A stretch of DNA of 18,896 nt from positions 1 to 18,896 of the forward strand of contig CAZWLN010000078.1 in NCBI GenBank assembly GCA_964634885.1, in the 5' to 3' direction. Under the pieces are notes generated by a model. It saw nothing but the letters and a program-made list of their open reading frames with translations. It was not told the DNA's origin and ran no database searches. The DNA is from DAINRZ01 sp964634885 (GTDB lineage Bacteria; Bacteroidota; Ignavibacteria; Kapaibacteriales; UBA2268). A program made the position numbers and the translations under genes. Below, one piece after another: positions 1-6,763 of this stretch (position 1 is the stretch's first letter; each line of letters opens with the position of its first letter).

Positions 1-56
1 GCCACCAGCCACCAGCCACCGGCCACCAGCCACCAGCCACCAGCCACCAGCCACCA
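1..56. repeat. Heptanucleotide tandem repeat GCCACCA, 8 units
   Basis: Eight consecutive 7-bp units of GCCACCA fill the first 56 bases; only the third differs (GCCACCG). The array touches the window edge, so the true copy number is unknown. The unit length equals that of the ATTCAGM and ATTCGTM arrays elsewhere in the window, although the sequence differs. No open frame or start signal links it to a gene, and I treat it as intergenic. Confidence 0.9.
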
Positions 57-90
57 TTCACTACCTACCAGTCGCCACTCCCAACTCAGA

Positions 91-156
91 ATTCAGCATT
101 GGCTACGCCGGTCTCGCTACGCTCGGCTCAGAATTCAGCATTCAGAATTCAGAATT
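91..156. repeat. ATTCAGM heptamers flanking a GC-rich cassette (repeat family fragment)
   Basis: One ATTCAGC unit (91-97) is followed by the GC-rich cassette at 101-136 (GCCGGTCTCGCTACGCTCGG core), then by three more units: ATTCAGC 133-139, ATTCAGA 140-146 and ATTCAGA 147-153. The same cassette, again next to heptamers, recurs at 3528-3562 and 3699-3734. This is a fragment of the composite repeat family whose full copies lie at 3264-3590 and 13578-13867; the core part is absent here. Confidence 0.8.
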
Positions 157-170
157 TATAATTCATCTCT

Positions 171-211
171 AAAGTTTGCTAAACTTTTCTTAATTTTGTA
201 ATCTGTATAAT
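171..211 (+). promoter_or_regulatory. Candidate lepA promoter with adjacent palindrome
   Basis: A perfect TATAAT lies at 206-211, 25 bases before the lepA start codon. Upstream of it is a perfect 7-bp inverted repeat, AAAGTTT-gct-AAACTTT (171-187), where a -35 region or operator would be expected. No good TTGACA-type -35 occurs at the right distance. The TTTG at 175-178 resembles a Bacteroidota -33 box, but the spacing is long. This is inference from position and sequence only. Confidence 0.35.
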
Positions 212-236
212 TTGTAAAAAATAGAAAATATTATTA

Positions 237-2042
237 ATGAACAATATAAGAAACTTTTGCATCATCGCCCATATAGATCACGGCAAGTCCACTCTTGCCG
301 ACCGCCTGCTCGAAAAAACGGGCAGGGTAACGGAACGAGAAATGACGATGAACCAGATACTCGACGACAATCCACTGGAACAGGAAAGAGGCATTACCAT
401 TAAGCTCCATGCCATCCAGATGGATTACACCGCTAAGGACGGGCAGGTCTATTCGCTCAACCTGATCGATACCCCCGGCCATGTCGATTTTTCCTATGAA
501 GTATCCCGCTCCCTCGCCGCCTGCGAAGGCGCCATCCTCGTCGTGGACGCTACACAGGGTGTCGAAGCCCAGACCATCAGCAACCTCTACCTGGCGATAG
601 ATTCGAACCTCGAAATAATCCCGGTAATGAACAAAATCGATCTGCCCAGCGCACAAACCACCATCGAAAACGTACGTGCCCAAATCGTTGACCTGCTTGG
701 CTGCGATGAAGATGAGATACTTTACACTTCGGCAAAGAAAGGCACCGGCGTCGAAGAAATCCTCGAAGCAATCGTTGCAAGAATCCCTCCCCCGAAAGGA
801 GACCCGGAAGCTCCCCTCAGGGCGCTGATCTACGATTCGATTTACGACTCCTACCGTGGAGTCATCGTTAACATCAGGGTTTTTGACGGCACAATCCGCG
901 AAGGCGACAAAGTATTGTTCATGCAGATGGACAAGGCATACGACGTCGAAGAAGTGGGCATACTTTACATGGCCAGGCACCGTACAAAGCAGCTAACTGC
1001 CGGCGAGGTAGGCTATTTCTCTGCAAGCATACGCAACCTGCAGGACACTAAACCGGGCGACACAGTAACACACCTCAGGAACGGTGTCGATACGCCAATC
1101 TCCGGTTTCCGCGAAGTCAAACCCATGGTTTTCAGCGGCATCTATCCTGCCGACGCAGACGATTTCGAAGACCTGAGGGAATCGCTCGCAAAATTGGTCC
1201 TCAACGATGCTGCCATTACCTATGAACCCGAAACATCGTCCGCGCTCGGGTTCGGCTTCCGTTGCGGCTTCCTCGGCCTGCTCCACATGGAAATAGTCCA
1301 GGAGAGGCTTGAACGCGAATTTAACCAGAACATTGTCAACACTGTTCCCAACGTAAGATACAAAGTCAACAAATCCGACGGAACCGAATTATATATCGAC
1401 AATCCTGCCGACCTGCCCGATCCGACGCATATACTGGAGATCGAAGAACCATACATCAAAGCACAGATCATTACTCCGCCGGAATACATAGGCAACATCA
1501 TGAAACTGTGCATGGACAGGCGCGGCACAATGCAGAACACTTCCTATATCACCCCGGAGAGAGTTGACCTCCAGTTCGAACTGCCGCTCGCCGAAGTTGT
1601 CTTCGACTTCTACGACAAGCTTAAGTCCGTAACACGCGGCTACGCCTCCCTCGACTATGAGTTCATCGGCTTCAGGGCCGGCGACCTCGTCAAGCTCGAC
1701 ATCATGCTTAACGGCGATGTCGTTGACGCCCTTTCGTCCATCGTTCACAGGACAAAGTCCTTTGACTGGGGCCGAAGACTATGTAGCAAGCTGAAAGAGC
1801 TCATCCCGAGACAGTTATTCGAGATTGCCATTCAGGCAGCCATCGGCAGCAGGGTAATCTCCAGGACAACGGTCAAGTCCGTGGGTAAGAACGTTACAGC
1901 TAAATGCTACGGCGGCGACATCTCCCGAAAGAGAAAGCTGCTCGAAAAGCAGAAAGAAGGAAAGAAGCGAATGAAACAGGTCGGCAACGTGGAGATACCA
2001 CAGGAAGCCTTCCTGGCTATCCTCAGCATCGATGATGATTAG
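237..2042 (+). CDS. lepA: Elongation factor 4 (LepA), ribosomal back-translocation GTPase
   Basis: A translational GTPase of the EF-G-like family that binds the ribosome and promotes reverse translocation or assembly steps. All GTPase motifs are visible: P-loop HIDHGKST (12-19), switch I RGITIK (51-56), DTPGH (78-82) with the catalytic-type His82, NKID (132-135) and SAK (165-167). Domain II, the EF-G III/V-like domains and the LepA-specific Lys/Arg-rich C-terminal domain (from about residue 490, containing RKRKLLEKQKEGKKRMKQ) follow. At 601 residues it has the normal family length of about 600. The ATG at 237 gives the canonical N-terminus just before the P-loop, although no clear Shine-Dalgarno precedes it. 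lepB follows 89 bp downstream on the same strand, a common pairing; they may be co-transcribed. No defect is seen. Confidence 0.98.
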   Translation: MNNIRNFCIIAHIDHGKSTLADRLLEKTGRVTEREMTMNQILDDNPLEQERGITIKLHAIQMDYTAKDGQVYSLNLIDTPGHVDFSYEVSRSLAACEGAILVVDATQGVEAQTISNLYLAIDSNLEIIPVMNKIDLPSAQTTIENVRAQIVDLLGCDEDEILYTSAKKGTGVEEILEAIVARIPPPKGDPEAPLRALIYDSIYDSYRGVIVNIRVFDGTIREGDKVLFMQMDKAYDVEEVGILYMARHRTKQLTAGEVGYFSASIRNLQDTKPGDTVTHLRNGVDTPISGFREVKPMVFSGIYPADADDFEDLRESLAKLVLNDAAITYEPETSSALGFGFRCGFLGLLHMEIVQERLEREFNQNIVNTVPNVRYKVNKSDGTELYIDNPADLPDPTHILEIEEPYIKAQIITPPEYIGNIMKLCMDRRGTMQNTSYITPERVDLQFELPLAEVVFDFYDKLKSVTRGYASLDYEFIGFRAGDLVKLDIMLNGDVVDALSSIVHRTKSFDWGRRLCSKLKELIPRQLFEIAIQAAIGSRVISRTTVKSVGKNVTAKCYGGDISRKRKLLEKQKEGKKRMKQVGNVEIPQEAFLAILSIDDD

Positions 2043-2131
2043 TTTTGCAACTTATGATTTCTTTATACGTTATATAATCATTTTTTACGTCATCTATTTA
2101 ATAAATTTGACAAAGGGAAACTGAAAGCATT

Positions 2132-3145
2132 ATGAAACAGAACAATCCGAAGACCGGCAAAACGACAATGAACGCCGGAAAAGGTAAACAGGCAACGGCC
2201 GTCGTATATGAAGGTAAAAACATTTTTAAACGTTACTGGTACTGGCGCAAAGAACGGAAACGCATCCAGAACGAAAAGAAAAAGAAACCACAGACCTTCG
2301 GCGCAGTACTGTGGTCATGGACAAAGACACTCGTCGGCGCCATCATCGTTGTAATGTTCATCAACGGATTGCTTATTGCGTCTTTCGTCGTACCTACCGG
2401 ATCGATGGAAAACACGGTAATGACAGGCGATTTCCTCTTCGTTAACAAGTTCATTTACGGGCCCTCCACCCCACAGGTCATTCCATTCCTGAATGTACCA
2501 CTTCCCTTCTTCCGTTTCCCGGGTATTGCCCGTCCCGAAAAGAATGACGTAATCGTGTTCATCTATCCCGGTGGCTTGAACGAACTCGAACCTGCTGAGT
2601 TTCAGTACTACCTCAAAAGGTGTGTTGCTGTCGGAGGCGACACAATCCGGATCATCGACAAGAAATTATATGTGAACGGCATTCCTTTCCCGGACCCGCC
2701 GAATATCAATATGGCCCCGGGCCCAGACCTGGCAGACACAAACACTACATTCCCGGCTCACATCCAGGAATGGACAATGAATAACTATGGCCCGCTCGTA
2801 GTACCTAAAACAGGCGACACCATCAGGCTGGACCACAATTCCCTTTTCGGCTGGTATATTTTTATCGCCAGGGAAGGCCACAGTGTCAAAGAACAAGACG
2901 GCAAGATATACATAGACGGTAAAGAATCCACATATTACATAGTACAGAGAGACTATGTCTTCGGCATGGGAGACCACAGGAACAACAGCGAGGACAGCCG
3001 GGCCTGGGGCTTCATCCCCGAAGAAAATGTCGTCGGTACTCCCATCATGGTTTACTGGTCCTGGAACCCGGAAATCGCTCTTTCAGACTTTTTCAAGAAA
3101 ATCGGTTCCATCAGGTGGTCAAGAATCGGAACCCTCATAGATTAA
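2132..3145 (+). CDS. lepB: Signal peptidase I (LepB)
   Basis: Membrane-bound serine protease that cleaves signal peptides from Sec- and Tat-exported proteins at the outer face of the inner membrane. A basic cytoplasmic N-terminus (about 1-55, many Lys/Arg) precedes one transmembrane helix (about 64-86). The catalytic Ser91 lies in PTGSMENT, the general base is Lys162 in YYLKRCVAVGGD, and the conserved GDHRNNSEDSR box is at 280-290. Between Lys162 and that box is a large second domain with two similar VNG/IDG turns (LYVNG about 179-183, IYIDG about 259-263), as in Gram-negative enzymes. Length is 337 aa versus 324 in E. coli. A purine-rich AAAGGGAAA lies about 15 nt before the ATG. It probably serves the secreted proteins encoded nearby. 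A strong intrinsic terminator follows at 3170. Confidence 0.97.
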   Translation: MKQNNPKTGKTTMNAGKGKQATAVVYEGKNIFKRYWYWRKERKRIQNEKKKKPQTFGAVLWSWTKTLVGAIIVVMFINGLLIASFVVPTGSMENTVMTGDFLFVNKFIYGPSTPQVIPFLNVPLPFFRFPGIARPEKNDVIVFIYPGGLNELEPAEFQYYLKRCVAVGGDTIRIIDKKLYVNGIPFPDPPNINMAPGPDLADTNTTFPAHIQEWTMNNYGPLVVPKTGDTIRLDHNSLFGWYIFIAREGHSVKEQDGKIYIDGKESTYYIVQRDYVFGMGDHRNNSEDSRAWGFIPEENVVGTPIMVYWSWNPEIALSDFFKKIGSIRWSRIGTLID

Positions 3146-3169
3146 AAACAGACATTAATGAATATTGGA

Positions 3170-3203
3170 AAGCCGTATAGATGAATTTTATACGGCTTTT
3201 TTA
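3170..3203 (+). terminator. Rho-independent terminator of lepA-lepB
   Basis: Perfect 10-bp stem AAGCCGTATA (3170-3179) / TATACGGCTT (3189-3198) with a 9-nt loop, followed by a run of T (3197-3202). It starts 24 bases after the lepB stop codon and marks the end of the transcription unit. Confidence 0.9.
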
Positions 3204-3223
3204 TTGTGTTCTTAGCCCACCGG

Positions 3224-3274
3224 CCTTCCCCAGGGGGAATTATTCCCAAGGGGAATTATTCCCCGAGGGGAAGG
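3224..3274. repeat. Doubled palindrome GGGGAATTATTCCCC within a longer inverted repeat
   Basis: Two tandem near-copies of GGGGAATTATTCCCC (about 3233-3247 and 3250-3264) are enclosed by CCTTCCCC (3224-3231) and its inverse GGGGAAGG (3267-3274). The whole 51-bp block can fold as one long hairpin or as two small ones. It lies between the lepB terminator and the first full copy of the composite repeat; only its right edge (gaggggaag-like) has an equivalent at the second copy (13581-13590). No T-run follows, so a terminator is unlikely. Confidence 0.75.
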
Positions 3275-3590
3275 AGAAAGCACACCGGATCGCGACAGGC
3301 AAGATGGACTCCACCTAAGAAGTCAGGACGTCAGGAAAGATCGACTCAACCTTAAGATTACAAGCCAAGGTGGAGTCCATCTTAACGCTCAGAATGTTTC
3401 TTTCTCTATCCTGCCCACACCATAAATGACGTGGCTATTGGGAGAGGGAAAAGCCGCTTTGGTTCAGCTTCTTCATTTTTCATTTTTAATTCGTCATTCG
3501 TAATTCGTCATTCGTAATTCGTAATTCGCTCCGCCGGTCTCGCTCCGCTCGGCTCAGCATTCTTGACGAACTTGATGAACTTTATAAACT
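3264..3590 (+). repeat. Composite interspersed repeat, full copy 1
   Basis: The modules in order are: a GGATCGCGACAG lead (3287-3298); an 83-bp core (3301-3383) bounded by the perfect 16-bp inverted repeat AAGATGGACTCCACCT / AGGTGGAGTCCATCTT; a spacer with CCATAAATGACGTGGCTATTG (3420-3440); an AAGCCGCT...GCTTCTTC segment (3451-3475); an ATTCGTM heptamer array (3489-3528); a GC cassette (3528-3562); and 9-mer-like units CTTGACGAA, CTTGATGAA (from about 3563). The core matches 78 of 83 bases of the copy at 13612-13694 without gaps. It sits in the gap between lepB and a convergent gene. No coding sequence is evident in it. Confidence 0.9.
3489..3528 (+). repeat. Heptanucleotide tandem repeat ATTCGTM, 5 units plus 5 nt
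   Basis: Units in order: ATTCGTC, ATTCGTA, ATTCGTC, ATTCGTA, ATTCGTA, ATTCG. The last unit position alternates between C and A, exactly as in the ATTCAGM arrays (ATTCAGC/ATTCAGA). The array occupies the same position in copy 1 of the composite repeat that ATTCAGM occupies in copy 2. Confidence 0.9.
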
Positions 3591-3639
3591 TTACGTACTG
3601 CGAATCGAACCGCCCCCTGCCCCCTCCTTGTCTAAGGAT

Positions 3640-3740
3640 GAGGGAAAAGTCGCTCCAGCTCTACTTTTTCTTTCATTCAGCATTCAGAATTAAGAATTGG
3701 CTCCGCCGGTCTCGCTACGCTCGGCTCAGAATTCTTGAAG
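3640..3740 (+). repeat. Partial copy of the composite repeat (tail modules only)
   Basis: The right-hand part of the repeat recurs here: GAGGGAAAAGTCGCT (3640-3654, compare 3444-3458), heptamers ATTCAGC 3675-3681, ATTCAGA 3682-3688 and a decayed ATTAAGA 3689-3695, the GC cassette 3699-3734, and ATTCTTGA (from 3731). The inverted-repeat core is missing. A small hairpin, CCCTCCTT...AAGG-AT-GAGGG (3622-3644), precedes it. An open frame across 3563-3784 runs through this repeat and is not regarded as a gene. Confidence 0.8.
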
Positions 3741-3822
3741 TATGTTTACAATTCAATAAATTAATGTTAACCCCTAATGGCTAAATCCGGTTGAATATGT
3801 AATATCGCAAGCCATAAAACGT

Positions 3823-3859
3823 AAAAAAAACGCCCCGGAAACCGGAGCGCCTTTTTTTT
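3823..3859 (-). terminator. Rho-independent terminator of the 3900-4739 gene
   Basis: On the minus strand the stem is CGCTCCGG-ttt-CCGGGGCG (3849-3831) followed by eight T (3830-3823). The single imperfect pair is a G·U wobble in minus-strand RNA but a C·A mismatch in plus-strand RNA, so it favours the minus-strand gene. It begins 50 bases past that gene's stop codon. A T-run on the plus side (3851-3859) could allow weak bidirectional use. Confidence 0.88.
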
Positions 3860-3899
3860 ATCTTTAAGCGGTAATTACCGCAAAGTTCACAACTGGTTA

Positions 3900-4739
3900 T
3901 TAGTCCAAATCAAGTGTGAAGCTGCTGGGATCCGGTGTGCCGGTGTAATAAGTGTTAGCAGCATCTTTGAATGTTAAATAATCAACTTCTACATAAACCG
4001 GGAAAGTATAGAAACCTTCGATTGCGTCGGGGGAAGCCCAAACTGTGCCGGGTGTAAGTGTGAATACGCCTTCGCCGGCGCAAGCGTTGCTGAGTGCAGT
4101 ACCGCATTTTGACCAGAAAGCTTTAATTGTTGCATTGTCTGCCCAGAGGGGTGTAGTTGAAGGTGTAACACCGTGGCCTTTACCGTAACGGTCGCCGAGC
4201 TGAGGATTGGTGCCATCTGTAAACTGGCCCATTGTGCCGCTGAGAACGAAATGATTGGCTGCGAATTCCTGGCTGTTGATTTCTGTTATTGATCCGCCAT
4301 TGGGCTGATAATGCCATACGCTGTTTGTAATGAATACGTTATTTGTTGCTTGGTCTGTTGTACCTTCATAGTTTGCATAGGCTACTGTACCGTTGCTGCC
4401 TGTTGAGCCGAATCTTGCGGAAGCTTCGAAAGGCCAGCCGTTGCCGCCTGTTACTTTGAACTGCATGTTATATGCTGTGCCGAGGTCTTTGGCGCCGTCG
4501 GGATTTAACCAGCCAAGGTAAATGTTACCGGTAATGTTTGCTACGTCGATTTCGCAAATAACGAAAATTTTGTATTCGCCAGTTGCATAGTCGAATGAAT
4601 AGTCGTTTGTTTCTGTGTAACCGTTGGTTACGTTGTTGTCGGGGTTCCAGGGGCCGACTGAGTTAGCTGTGGGTTCAACTGCAAAAGCAAAAGTTGCTGA
4701 AAGGATGAGAGCTGCAAACAGTGCAAAAAACTTCTTCAT
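3900..4739 (-). CDS. Secreted protein of unknown function, 279 aa
   Basis: Not recognised. A textbook signal peptide (MKK, hydrophobic 4-18, AFA then VEP near residue 21) indicates Sec export and signal peptidase I cleavage. The mature part is poor in Lys/Arg and rich in Gly, Asn, Thr and aromatic residues, suggesting a beta-rich extracytoplasmic or surface protein. It has no lipobox, no transmembrane segment after the signal and no catalytic motif I can name. Three cysteines are seen, one near residue 55 and a pair in KCGTALSNAC (about 211-220). The start is supported by GGAG about 8 nt upstream (TTGGAGTAATTCTATG). It stands alone: about 750 bp of non-coding DNA on either side and its own strong terminator, the arrangement of a monocistronic and possibly well-expressed gene. 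It could be a matrix, S-layer or appendage subunit, but that is only a guess. Confidence 0.88.
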   Translation of the reverse strand: MKKFFALFAALILSATFAFAVEPTANSVGPWNPDNNVTNGYTETNDYSFDYATGEYKIFVICEIDVANITGNIYLGWLNPDGAKDLGTAYNMQFKVTGGNGWPFEASARFGSTGSNGTVAYANYEGTTDQATNNVFITNSVWHYQPNGGSITEINSQEFAANHFVLSGTMGQFTDGTNPQLGDRYGKGHGVTPSTTPLWADNATIKAFWSKCGTALSNACAGEGVFTLTPGTVWASPDAIEGFYTFPVYVEVDYLTFKDAANTYYTGTPDPSSFTLDLD

Positions 4740-5508
4740 AGAATTACTCCAATAATTATTATTTAAAACAAATGAATTAAAAAAAAGTAGATCATTTATG
4801 AAATCCTGTCTTTTTTCTTCTTACCTTCAATTTCTTTTCTCACTTTCAAATTTTCAATTTTTTCATTTCGTTCAAAAATCACAGTACAAATTTACAGTCT
4901 GAAAACCCCTTTGTAAATCCCGTGAAATCGGCATTCTTGCAAAATACCAAGCCCACGGGATTGGGCCTGAGTGGTTATTCGTAGCAGAAAAACGCAGAGA
5001 ATTATCAGTATAAACCCCTATATGAAACATACCCGATTAATACTCTTTGAGACACGGTAAACCCTTGCACGGCCGGGCTTTCCGGCTTTCCTGCCAGGCA
5101 ACGGAGAGAAGTATAATCTTAAAAAACAGGCTAATACAAAAGTAGAAATAATAGTGAAATATTTTATTACTTTTCACTGTGCCGTATCTAATTATTAAAA
5201 ATGATGGCGGAACAAAGACACGACAGGTTGCAGAGACGGACTCTGCCGGCGAGGCAGAATACGTCTTAAAAGCGATAGTACCAAGCGCAACTGAATCCTG
5301 CATGTGAACAGGAGTTTAAGAGTGAAGTGTCTCTTGTTTTAAAACCTTCCAAAGGTTGCATCACTTCGGAAGGTTTGGATTACCTGAATTGGAGCAGGCA
5401 GGGCTGCTTGCATCTGTAAAACAACGGCAACTGTTATTATTGGGGCAATCAATTTTTTCTGTTGAACCGGCATTTCAGCCCATCTCTTATTGCCGGCCCG
5501 TGCAGGCA
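4740..5508. other. Gene-free stretch with several hairpins
   Basis: No convincing gene. 4741-4900 is AT- and pyrimidine-rich with repeated TTTCAATTT-like words and should hold the promoter of the minus-strand secreted protein. A perfect 9-bp inverted repeat AATCCCGTG / CACGGGATT lies at 4916-4924 and 4954-4962. A GC-rich island is at 5050-5105. A two-tier hairpin AGACG-CTGCC / GGCAG-CGTCT lies at 5234-5266. A further inverted repeat is at 5342-5376. An 88-codon minus-strand frame (5037-5303) lacks a Shine-Dalgarno and a family resemblance, and I do not accept it. An unrecognised small RNA is possible; no tRNA, tmRNA or SRP RNA pattern was seen. Confidence 0.5.
5342..5376 (-). terminator. Possible terminator hairpin downstream of the YchF-like gene
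   Basis: Perfect 9-bp inverted repeat AAACCTTCC (5342-5350) / GGAAGGTTT (5368-5376) with a 17-nt loop. Read on the minus strand the stem is followed by only four T. It lies about 130 bp beyond the stop codon of the minus-strand gene. It may instead be a regulatory hairpin, because AACCTT can also pair with the nearby AAGGTT (5352-5356 region). Confidence 0.35.
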
Positions 5509-6594
5509 TTAACCATGCCTTACATGGAGAATGTCGCCGTCGTGAACGATATATTCTTTGCCTTCAAGCCTGAAAACACCCTGTTCCTTACACTTGGCAA
5601 AAGATCCCAGTCGGGTGAAATCCTCGTAAGACACCACCTCGGCCCTGATGAACTTCTTGTAGAAATCAGTATGAATCACACCTGCGGACTCCTGTGCAGT
5701 CATTCCCTTCTTAATTGTCCAGGCGCGGCATTCGTCTTCGCCGACAGTGAAGAATGACTGTAAGCCGAGCAGTTCGTATGCGCTGCGGATGAGGCGCGAA
5801 AGAGCCGACTCGGTAATGCCGTACTCATCCATGAACATCGTTTTCTCATCATCGGGCAACTGCGACAGTTCCATCTCTATCTTTGCGAAGAAAGGCTCGA
5901 CCCGCACAGCATTGCCTTTAACATTCTCCCTGACCGCTTTAGTAATTTCGTCAGCTTTTTTAATGTCGTTCTCGTCGAGGTTAAGAGCGATGAGCATGGG
6001 TTTTGCCGTTAAAGGCTGGTAATTCTTCAACAGGAGCTGTTCTTCTTCGTTCATTTCCAGTTCCCTCAGTGGAATTTCGTTTTGCAGGGCTTCGTTCCAT
6101 TTTTTCATGTACTCCATTTCCCTGGCAAAGGCCTCGGTGTCTTTTGGCTTCTTCAGCTCTTTCTCTAATTTCTCTATGCGGTTTTCAACGAATGCCATAT
6201 CAGAAAAGATGAATTCGGCTTCGATGGTACCGATGTCGCGCAACAGGTCGATGGAACCGTCCGGATGGGGTACGGCTTCGTCCTCGAACCCCCTGACGAC
6301 GTGTATCAGGGCATCGTTGGTTTTAACCCTGCCCAGGAAATTGCTGGTAAACGAAGATGAAGTGTGCTCCCCTTTCTGCAACCCGATCATATCGACAATC
6401 TCAATTGTGGCGTTGACTTTCTTTTTGGGGTTGAACAATTCGGTGAACCAGTCGAGCCTCGGATCGGTAACTTTTACGATGGCCTGGTTCGGCTCCCTTT
6501 TCTGAAGGGCATTTATGTCGAGATGTGTCTCGGTCAGTGTCTGAAAGAATGTTGTCTTACCCGAATAAGACAGTCCTACAATACCAATTTGCAT
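5509..6594 (-). CDS. Divergent YchF/Obg-type P-loop NTPase (TGS domain)
   Basis: Relative of the YchF/OLA1 family, ribosome-associated P-loop NTPases that often prefer ATP. Length 361 aa matches YchF (363 in E. coli). Visible: P-loop GLSYSGKTT (7-15); G3 region VDMIGLQKG (67-75); an NLDE tetrad (205-208) in place of NKxD, as in YchF; a helical region about 130-170 that matches the coiled-coil insert; and a C-terminal TGS-like domain (about 278-360) containing AWTIKKGMTAQESAGVIHTD. The TGS part is close to YchF, but the G domain is not: canonical GLPNVGKST and the DIAGLVKGAS-GEGLGN segment are altered. It is therefore better seen as a divergent paralogue than as YchF itself. GGAGA lies about 7 nt before the ATG. 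It is divergently oriented to rsmE, with a 169-bp shared upstream region. Confidence 0.88.
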   Translation of the reverse strand: MQIGIVGLSYSGKTTFFQTLTETHLDINALQKREPNQAIVKVTDPRLDWFTELFNPKKKVNATIEIVDMIGLQKGEHTSSSFTSNFLGRVKTNDALIHVVRGFEDEAVPHPDGSIDLLRDIGTIEAEFIFSDMAFVENRIEKLEKELKKPKDTEAFAREMEYMKKWNEALQNEIPLRELEMNEEEQLLLKNYQPLTAKPMLIALNLDENDIKKADEITKAVRENVKGNAVRVEPFFAKIEMELSQLPDDEKTMFMDEYGITESALSRLIRSAYELLGLQSFFTVGEDECRAWTIKKGMTAQESAGVIHTDFYKKFIRAEVVSYEDFTRLGSFAKCKEQGVFRLEGKEYIVHDGDILHVRHG

Positions 6595-6681
6595 TAATAT
6601 TCTCCATATTACAAAAAAATAGTTAATTCAAAATTAATCATTTATATTAGCAAATAAAAGAAATGTAAGATTAATGTGTGG

Positions 6682-6732
6682 TAATATTTGTCGGCATTAT
6701 GGAAAAAACATCATTGAACGCCGATAATATTA
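6682..6732 (+). promoter_or_regulatory. Inverted repeat upstream of rsmE
   Basis: TAATATTTGTCGGC (6682-6695) pairs with GCCGATAATATTA (6720-6732), leaving one bulge and a 24-nt loop. It lies in the intergenic region shared by rsmE and the divergent NTPase gene, 31 bases before the rsmE ATG. It may be a leader hairpin or an operator; nothing in the sequence decides between these. Confidence 0.35.
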
Positions 6733-6763
6733 ATCATTGAAATACTGGGAAGTCAGAATTTTT

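Noticed and set aside
2107..2131. TTGACA just before lepB
   Set aside because: Only 19 bases to the start codon, so there is no room for a -10 and leader.
3563..3784. 73-codon plus-strand open frame
   Set aside because: Runs through the partial composite repeat and its heptamers; composition follows the repeat, not a protein.
5037..5303. 88-codon minus-strand open frame with a hydrophobic centre
   Set aside because: No Shine-Dalgarno, AT-driven composition in the middle, no family resemblance, and it overlaps hairpins; more likely chance.
5356..5757. 133-codon plus-strand open frame
   Set aside because: Mostly antisense to the convincing YchF-like gene and without family signatures.
6737..6763. 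Upstream TTG start for rsmE
   Set aside because: The nine added residues precede the conserved RsmE N-terminus; the ATG at 6764 fits the family.
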